Shown here: positions 57,426 to 64,000 of the stretch, piece by piece
Position numbering within the stretch: the stretch's first letter is position 1
Layout: every line of letters begins with the position of its first letter
Source: Brevundimonas subvibrioides ATCC 15264
GTDB taxonomy: Bacteria > Pseudomonadota > Alphaproteobacteria > Caulobacterales > Caulobacteraceae
DNA length: 64,000 nt
Assembly (NCBI RefSeq): GCF_000144605.1
Contig: NC_014375.1
Coordinates: 3,292,501-3,356,500 of the forward strand
Direction of reading: 5' to 3'
The notes under the pieces: generated by a model
Told to the model about the DNA's origin: nothing
The model's input: only the letters and a program-made list of their open reading frames with translations
The model's database searches: none
Position numbers and translations under genes: made by a program

Positions 57426-58228
57426 AGCGGCTCGCCGTCGCTGCCGTCGTCGCGCTCGGCGGTCTCGCCGGGGCCTGCGCGGCACAGGCACCGTCGGCGA
57501 TGCAGGCGACGGCCACGACGCCCACCGGCTTTCTGGATGCGACCGTGCTGCAGGCCCTGGTCGATGCCGTGCCGCCGCCGCCCGTCGAGGGATCGCCCGC
57601 CGCCCTGGCGGACGCGGCGGGATCGCAGCGGATGCGGGCGCTGGAAGACACCGATCGCTGGACCCTGGCCATCCGCCACGCCGAACTGCGGCCGACCATC
57701 GCCATCTCCCATTTCGATTGCCTGCTCGGGACACGATTGACGCCGGAGCAGGCACCGTCGCTGATCGCCCTGCTGGACCGCGTGCTCATCGACGCCAATG
57801 CCGCCGCCGAACTGGGCAAGGCGCGCGCGTTCCGGGCCCGACCGGTCGGCGACGACCCCGATCGGCGGTCCTGCCAGGTCGTGTCCGCGGCGGGACGGGC
57901 CAGCGCCTCCTACCCTTCCGGCAGCGCATCGGTGGGCGCGGCCTATGGCGAGGTCATCGCCGCCCTGGCCCCGGATCGCGCGGCCGAGGCCCGTGAGATG
58001 GGTCGCCAGATCGGCATCAGCCGCCTGGTCTGTGGCATGCACTATCCGTCGGATGTCGAGGCCGGCAGGGTGCTGGGCGAGGCCGTGGTCCGGGCCGAGG
58101 CTGCCGATCCCGGCTATCAGGCGTCGATGGCCGCAGCCCGCGCCGATCTGGACCGCGCCCGCGCGGCCGGCCTGAGCAGCCCCGCCTGCGCCGCGGAACG
58201 GCTGGCCCTGGCCGCGCCCCTGCCCTGA
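57422..58228 (+). CDS. PAP2/class A acid phosphatase-like protein with altered PSGH motif
   Basis: A 268-residue protein with a signal sequence (MKRLAVAAVVALGGLAGACA, a probable lipobox at C19). Of the three catalytic motifs of this superfamily, the first (K133-X6-R140-P141 in KARAFRARP) and the third (S200-R201-X5-H207-X3-D211 in SRLVCGMHYPSD) are intact. The second reads PSGS instead of PSGH, so S168 stands where the leaving-group histidine normally is. It is therefore either less active, of changed reaction, or compensated elsewhere. GTG start overlaps the lipoprotein stop. Confidence 0.8.
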   Translation: MKRLAVAAVVALGGLAGACAAQAPSAMQATATTPTGFLDATVLQALVDAVPPPPVEGSPAALADAAGSQRMRALEDTDRWTLAIRHAELRPTIAISHFDCLLGTRLTPEQAPSLIALLDRVLIDANAAAELGKARAFRARPVGDDPDRRSCQVVSAAGRASASYPSGSASVGAAYGEVIAALAPDRAAEAREMGRQIGISRLVCGMHYPSDVEAGRVLGEAVVRAEAADPGYQASMAAARADLDRARAAGLSSPACAAERLALAAPLP

Positions 58229-58236
58229 CCCCGGGG

Positions 58237-59190
58237 ATGGACCAGATCGCCCCTCCCGTCGTCGAGGCGAGAGCCTGTACCGGCGACGAGATCGCCGCCC
58301 TGACTTCCGACGCGCCCGCGCCGATCGTGCTGGCCTGTCGGGCCACCCTGACGGCCGGCCAGACGGTCAAAAGCCGGGTGGTGTTCGAGGGGGCGGCATC
58401 GGCCGGCGCCGGGATCGCCTGCAACGGCGCGCAGATCGGGCGACCCGGCGTGGCCTCCAGCGTCGACGCACCGACCGTGCTGATCCAGTCGGTATCGACG
58501 CCGACCGGCTGGAGCCGGCCGACCGACGTCACGCTCAGGGATTGCATCGTCCACGGCAATATCCGTGTGCGAGGCCTGGGGGCCGGCGGGGACCTGGAAC
58601 CGATCAGGGCCTCGTCGCGGACGGCTGACCACACCGCGACCACCCAGGCGGCGGCGCCCACGCGCATTCGCCTGACCAATCTGACCCTCGTGGCGACCGG
58701 CTCGATCCCGCTCTATGTCGGGCCCGGCGTGACGGACCTGACGTTCGAGGCATCGCGGGTGTCCGGCCGTTCGGTCTCTACAGCCGTCTACCTGGACGCC
58801 GAGAGCGCCGGGAACGTCATTCGCGGTGTGACCTTCAGCATCCGCACCGGCCGCGAGCAGATCGCGGTGGACGGCGCGGCGCGCAACCGGATCGAGCACA
58901 ACACCTTTGCCCTGGGCGGGCGCGGCGGGGTGTTCCTGTATCGCAACTGCGGCGAGGACGGGGTCATCCGCCACCAGACGCCGTCGGACAACGTCATAAC
59001 GGGCAACACCTTCACCGGCGTGCGCTGGCTGTGGCCCAACGCCGTGGTGGTGGGGTCGCGCGAGGGCCGCAGACGCTATTGCGCTGCGGACACCGGCTGG
59101 GCTTTCGGATCCAGCGTCGACGACGCAGACCACGCCGAGCGGAACGTCGTCGAGCGCAACGTCATCCGCTTCGGCTGGCGGCCGTTCTAG
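58237..59190 (+). CDS. Right-handed beta-helix repeat protein, unknown function
   Basis: A 317-residue protein with the repeat pattern of parallel beta-helix (pectate-lyase/NosD-like) proteins. Short strands with regular Asn/Val/Ile are seen: IRLTNLTLVATGSIPLYVG, FEASRVSGRSVSTAVYLD, AGNVIRGVTFSIRTG, RNRIEHNTFALGG, SDNVITGNTFTGV and ERNVVERNVIRFG. No signal peptide is visible from this ATG. It follows the PAP2-like gene by eight bases, so it is probably part of the same operon. The substrate cannot be inferred. Confidence 0.7.
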   Translation: MDQIAPPVVEARACTGDEIAALTSDAPAPIVLACRATLTAGQTVKSRVVFEGAASAGAGIACNGAQIGRPGVASSVDAPTVLIQSVSTPTGWSRPTDVTLRDCIVHGNIRVRGLGAGGDLEPIRASSRTADHTATTQAAAPTRIRLTNLTLVATGSIPLYVGPGVTDLTFEASRVSGRSVSTAVYLDAESAGNVIRGVTFSIRTGREQIAVDGAARNRIEHNTFALGGRGGVFLYRNCGEDGVIRHQTPSDNVITGNTFTGVRWLWPNAVVVGSREGRRRYCAADTGWAFGSSVDDADHAERNVVERNVIRFGWRPF

Positions 59191-59194
59191 GGGC

Positions 59195-60063
<869 letters not shown>

Positions 60064-60064
<1 letters not shown>

Positions 60065-61068
60065 CAGGCAGGCTCCTGCTGGGTGATGCAGTGGAAGGAT
60101 CCGCCGCCCGACAGGATGGCGGTCGACGGCAGCGGGATGATCTCGCGGTCCGGGAAGACGGTCGCCAGGCCCTCGCAGGCCAGACGCGCGGCGGTGTCGT
60201 TGCCATAGGTTGGCACGATGACCGCGCCGTTGGCGATCAGGAAGTTCATGTGACTGGCCGGGACCGGGCGCTCGTCCTCGTCACCGATGAAGCCGGGCGA
60301 CGGCAGACGCAGCAGCTTCAGCGCGCGACCGTCGGCATCGGTCGCGGCCGAGATCGCGGCAGCGGCGGCGTCGAAGACGTCGTCGTTCGGATCGTTGCGG
60401 CCATAGGCCATAGGCAAGGCGACGACGCCGGGCGCGACGAAGCGGGCCAGATTGTCGACGTGGCCGTCGGTGTGGTCGTTGAGCAGGCCGTCGCCCAGCC
60501 AGATGACCTTGCGCGCGCCCAGAGATCCGGCCAGCGCGTCTTCGGCCGCCGTTTCAGTCCAGTCGGCGTTTCGGTTGGGGTTCAGCAGGCACTGTCGCGT
60601 GGTCAGGATCGTGCCCGCCCCGTCGTGATCCAGCGCGCCGCCCTCCAGCACGAAGTCGTTCCGGTCCAGGGCAACGCCCGTTGCGGCCCCGACCTGGGTC
60701 GCCACCGTGTCGTCGTGAGGCAGGTCGTATTTCCCACCCCAGCCGTTGAAGCGGAAGGCGGCGGCCCGCTGCGATGCCTCGCCGAAGATCGGGCCGGTGT
60801 CCCGCAGCCAGATGTCGCCGAAGCGGCCGGCCACGACCTCGACGTTCGCCACGCCGTCGAACCGGGCGCAGGCGTCGGCGAGGGCTTCATCGTTGCCCAC
60901 CATCAGCTTCACCACCTCCCGGCCGGGTCCGGCCAGGGCCCGCACAAGGGCCTCGACCTCGGCCTGGGCGGGTTCGAGATTGTCTTCCCACAGCTCCGCA
61001 TGGCTGGGCCAGCCGACCCACATGGCCCGGTGGGGCGACCATTCGGCGGGGATCGGGGACAGGGACAT
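60064..61068 (-). CDS. aguA: Agmatine deiminase
   Basis: A 334-residue guanidino-modifying enzyme. It turns agmatine into N-carbamoylputrescine and ammonia. The catalytic Cys is C327 in GGGSFHCITQQ. Other hallmarks are MWVGWPSH, WLRDTGPIF and HTDGHVDNLARF. It is directly upstream of aguB in the same operon. Arginine decarboxylase, which would provide agmatine, is not in the window. Confidence 0.96.
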
Positions 61069-61172
61069 GGAGGCGAAAGCCCTTTCAGACGAACGGCGAA
61101 CCCGAAGACGATGGGCAGGCGGGCCAGATAGCCATCCCCGCCCCCCGGTTCAACAGCGATGCCCCAAACGAA

Positions 61173-61202
61173 AGGAGGCGGCCCGTCGCCGGACCGCCTC
61201 CC
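61173..61202 (-). terminator. Terminator downstream of the TonB receptor gene
   Basis: On the minus strand GGAGGCGGTCCG pairs with CGGGCCGCCTCC around a short loop, followed by TTTCGTTT. It lies just past the receptor stop at 61234 and before aguA. Confidence 0.85.
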
Positions 61203-61233
61203 TGTCGTCGTGATCGCCGTGAAGCGACGTGGC

Positions 61234-64000
61234 CTAGAACTCGTAACGCAGGCCCAGCTGGATCGCCCAGAAGGACTTGCCGGCGTTGTCGCGGTTCTTG
61301 ATGTCCGCCGTCGTGCTGGCGCTCGAGTAGCGGTAGGTGGAGCAGACGGGGTTGCCCGCTCCGCTCTGGACCACACCGGCAGCGTCGGCGCACTGGGCGT
61401 TGATGAGGTTCAGCGTGTCGCCGAACTCCTCAACGATGCCCCACTCGTCGTTCAGCAGGTTGGCCAGGTTCTGGACGTCGGCCACGAAGCGGAACTTGCC
61501 CGGCAGCCAGAAGGCCGGCAGTTCCTGGCTGAACTGCAGATCGATCTGGTAGGTCTCCGGCTGGTCGTCAGAGCCTTCGCCCTTCTCGACGATCTTCCCG
61601 TATTCCAGACCGAAGGTATCGACGAGGGTCCGGAAGCGATCCCGGGTCGCGGCGTCGGCGAAGGTGACGAAGCCGACATTCAGGTCGTTGGGATTCGCGT
61701 CGTTGGCGAAGTCCGGCACGTACAGCAGCTGGCTGCCGCGGTTCACGCCGAACGTCGGGCTGCGCGATGCGGCGTTGTCGCCCATCGTGAAGCTGATCGG
61801 ACGACCGTCGCGGATTTCCCCGAACAGATTGAAGCGCGTCTGCAGGCCGTCGAAGAAGTCGTGCGTGTAGTTGAACTCGGCCTTGTAGCGGTTCGAGACC
61901 TCCTCGAAGGCGGTGCCGAAGGCTTCTTCGTTCGGATCGAGGCGCGAGGCACCGGTTCCGTAGAGCGAGCTGGCGGTGGAGCCGAACCGGGCACCCGAGA
62001 CACGATCTTCGATGTTGGAGCGGGCATAGCCGACCAGGACATCCAGATCGCCGTCGAAGAAGCTGCGTTCCGCGCTGACGCCGACGCTGTAGCTTTCGCC
62101 TTCCGTGGTGTTGAACGCGACGATGTCGCGGTTCGAGCCGGGGTTGGTCGAGGTGATGCCGAAGGCGTTCCGCTGGACCGTGGTGCCGAGAATGCCGTCA
62201 TAACGGATGCGGCCGTCCGGCGTGAACTGCTGGACGCCGTTGACCAGCAGAGGCTGGGCGCGGAAGTCGCGGAAGGACAGGCCCTTGTTCACGTCGGTGT
62301 AGACGACGTCGAGGCTGACCCGCCAGTTGTCGAGCGCCTGGTCACCGAAGCGGCCCAGGTTCGACCAGCCTTCCGGCAGCTCGACCGTGGTCGTCAGGAA
62401 GTATTTCCAGTCGGACGGCAGCTCGAAGTTCGGCGCGAGCGCATTCACTTCCGAGGTCGGCGAAGCCACAGCGCCAGCCTGCAGGGCCTGGACCGCCGCA
62501 GGGATGTCATAGCCGAAGCGGGGGTCCGCGACGTTGATGTTCAGAGCCGCCGCGCCGATCGCCTGGGTGAAGCCCGCGACGCCGGTCGTTTCACGGAAGG
62601 TTCCGTCCGGGTTCCGCTCGATCTGGATCCCCGAGGTGAGGACGCCCGTGTTGCTGTACGAGTTCGACAGGATCACGTCCGGCAGGCCGCCCGAGAACAG
62701 ACCCAGGCCGCCGTTGACGGTCAGCCAGTCGGTGGCCTCCCACTTGAACGAGGCCCGCGGCATCAGCAGGCTGAACCCGTCGTAGGTCTGCTGGTTGCTG
62801 AAGCCGTTGCGGTTGAAGAAGTTCTGGTTGAACGCCACTTCCGTGTCGCTGCGGTACCAGTCGTAGCGGGCACCGGCCTGGACGCTCAGGTTGTCGAACA
62901 GCTGCAGCGTGTCCTGACCGAAGACCGAGTGGACGGTGTATTCGAAGTCGGCGGCCGCGTCTTCCGCATTGCCCGTGATCGAGTTGGTATAGATCAGGCG
63001 GCTGGCCTGACCGGCGGCGAAATCGGCGCGCGAGTCGAAGTAGTAGGTTCCGTCGCTGTTCGGCACGAAGATGTTGAACACCGAGACGGCCTGGCTCTGG
63101 TAGCCGAACTTGAACAGGTTGTCGCCGAGCGCGTATTCGCCCTTCGCCTGGATCTGCAGGTTGTCGGTGGCCAGGAAGTTGGCGTGGCGGTTCGAGTCGG
63201 GGCCGAAGCGGAAGACCGAGTTGGATCCGCAGCCCGTGATCGCATTGGACGTCACGGTGCGGGTGGCATCGGAGCACACCGTGATGTCGGAGAATTCCTG
63301 ACCCGACGGCGGCTGCTGCAGGCGCTCGTATTCACGGAAGGTAACGCGGAGCTGGGTGGAGAAGTTGTCGGTCCACTGCGAGTTCAGTTCCGCCGCATAG
63401 GCGGTGTCGTCCTCGCCCGTGAGGTACCATTGCGAGTCGAAGCCCGCCGAGGTCCGGGACAGGTTGGTGCGCTGGATCAGGCCGGATTCGGCGTGACGGT
63501 AGGTCAGCGACAGACGCTGGCTGTCCGTGATGTTCCAGTCCAGCTTGCCGGTGTATTTCTCGTCCGTGATGGGCTTGGTGCGGGTGATGCCGCCGACCTC
63601 GAAGTCGGACGCATAGACGGTGTTGAACTGATTGACGAAGCCGTCGAGGTCGGCCTGGGTGATGCCGTTGATGTCGTTGGCAAAACCGCCGCCGGTCGGT
63701 CCGGTCGACGTCTGGTCGACCGTCTCATAGAGCTCGTAGGAGCTCGCGAAGAACAGACGATCGCGCCACAGCGGGCCGGAGAAGAAGAAGCCGTAGTTGG
63801 TCTGGGTGATCGCGGACGGCACGTCGACGCTGCGGATCGTGGTTCCGACCAGGCCGTCGTTCAGATAGTTGACGAAGGCCGAGCCGTGGAAATCGTTTCC
63901 GCCCGACCGCAGGACCACGTCCAGCGCGCCGCCGGAGAAGTCGCCGTTCTCGACGTCGACCGGAACAGCGCTGACGCTGAACTGTTCGATGGCGTCCAGC
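61234..64000 (-). CDS. Oar-like TonB-dependent receptor, C-terminal part, cut by window edge
   Basis: About 922 residues are present; the frame stays open to the right edge. The visible start reads as the end of the plug domain (SGGNDFHGSAF motif; SVSAVPVDVENGDFSGG just before), followed by a long 22-strand-type barrel that ends in LRYEF, the C-terminal aromatic recognition for the BAM complex. The Oar-like type usually has an N-terminal carboxypeptidase-regulatory-like domain, which would lie outside the window. It is thought to import large or peptide-like substrates with TonB energy; the substrate is unknown. Confidence 0.9.
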   Translation of the reverse strand, partial: LDAIEQFSVSAVPVDVENGDFSGGALDVVLRSGGNDFHGSAFVNYLNDGLVGTTIRSVDVPSAITQTNYGFFFSGPLWRDRLFFASSYELYETVDQTSTGPTGGGFANDINGITQADLDGFVNQFNTVYASDFEVGGITRTKPITDEKYTGKLDWNITDSQRLSLTYRHAESGLIQRTNLSRTSAGFDSQWYLTGEDDTAYAAELNSQWTDNFSTQLRVTFREYERLQQPPSGQEFSDITVCSDATRTVTSNAITGCGSNSVFRFGPDSNRHANFLATDNLQIQAKGEYALGDNLFKFGYQSQAVSVFNIFVPNSDGTYYFDSRADFAAGQASRLIYTNSITGNAEDAAADFEYTVHSVFGQDTLQLFDNLSVQAGARYDWYRSDTEVAFNQNFFNRNGFSNQQTYDGFSLLMPRASFKWEATDWLTVNGGLGLFSGGLPDVILSNSYSNTGVLTSGIQIERNPDGTFRETTGVAGFTQAIGAAALNINVADPRFGYDIPAAVQALQAGAVASPTSEVNALAPNFELPSDWKYFLTTTVELPEGWSNLGRFGDQALDNWRVSLDVVYTDVNKGLSFRDFRAQPLLVNGVQQFTPDGRIRYDGILGTTVQRNAFGITSTNPGSNRDIVAFNTTEGESYSVGVSAERSFFDGDLDVLVGYARSNIEDRVSGARFGSTASSLYGTGASRLDPNEEAFGTAFEEVSNRYKAEFNYTHDFFDGLQTRFNLFGEIRDGRPISFTMGDNAASRSPTFGVNRGSQLLYVPDFANDANPNDLNVGFVTFADAATRDRFRTLVDTFGLEYGKIVEKGEGSDDQPETYQIDLQFSQELPAFWLPGKFRFVADVQNLANLLNDEWGIVEEFGDTLNLINAQCADAAGVVQSGAGNPVCSTYRYSSASTTADIKNRDNAGKSFWAIQLGLRYEF

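Overview
The window is GC-rich, densely packed DNA from an alphaproteobacterium. The gene content and small genes point to the Caulobacterales, most likely a Brevundimonas-like organism: an Oar-type TonB receptor, TorF-type porins, a trpF-trpB-trpA-accD series with folC close by, a phaR block, PhoX, and KdpFABC-DE. This placement is an inference from gene content; no rRNA, tRNA or other phylogenetic marker lies in the window.

Layout. 1-10.6 kb: the 5' part of a PhoX phosphatase, an Asp/Glu racemase, a CHASE4-like hybrid histidine kinase followed directly by a TorF porin, a methyltransferase, a DUF3253/D-cysteine desulfhydrase pair, a BLUF blue-light sensor, and thiC behind a TPP riboswitch. 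10.6-13.0 kb: a two-gene island of visibly lower GC, holding a PD-(D/E)XK nuclease-like protein and a membrane-anchored J-domain-like protein. 13.1-14.4 kb: a FrnE/DsbA-like protein and a DUF559 endonuclease-like gene lying between inverted copies of a palindromic repeat. 14.4-26.8 kb: housekeeping genes (fmt-truA, entericidin-like lipoprotein, a TPP-dependent enzyme, folC, DoxX, accD, trpA/B/F, rsuA, rsmC-like, thiolase). 27-33.4 kb: hemolysin III family protein, PhaR, two glycosyltransferases, HMG-CoA lyase and small membrane or secreted proteins. 33.4-42.6 kb: a complete kdp locus (micropeptide-kdpF-A-B-TorF porin-kdpC-VOC-kdpD-kdpE) with unusual insertions. 43.6-53 kb: putA, a GT4 glycosyltransferase, a PstS-like binding protein beside phnCDE, and a DUF2254 membrane protein. 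53.3-61.1 kb: polyamine genes (ornithine decarboxylase, deoxyhypusine-synthase-like protein, and aguA-aguB on the far side of a PadR regulator block), a PAP2 phosphatase and a beta-helix protein. 61.2-64 kb: the C-terminal part of an Oar-like TonB receptor cut by the window edge.

How the genes work together. Several groups share a theme. Phosphorus acquisition: PhoX, PstS-like, PhnCDE, PAP2. Potassium homeostasis: Kdp with its own sensor pair. Putrescine and polyamine synthesis: ODC or AguA/AguB make putrescine, and the DHS-like enzyme may build a longer amine. Tryptophan synthesis. Four-base GTGA, TTGA or ATGA start/stop overlaps are frequent and indicate translational coupling.

The most unusual items are the low-GC nuclease/J-protein pair, the repeat-flanked DUF559 cassette, the porin inserted between kdpB and kdpC, the second micropeptide ahead of kdpF, an AccD that lacks all four zinc-ribbon cysteines, and a PAP2 protein whose catalytic-motif histidine is replaced by serine.
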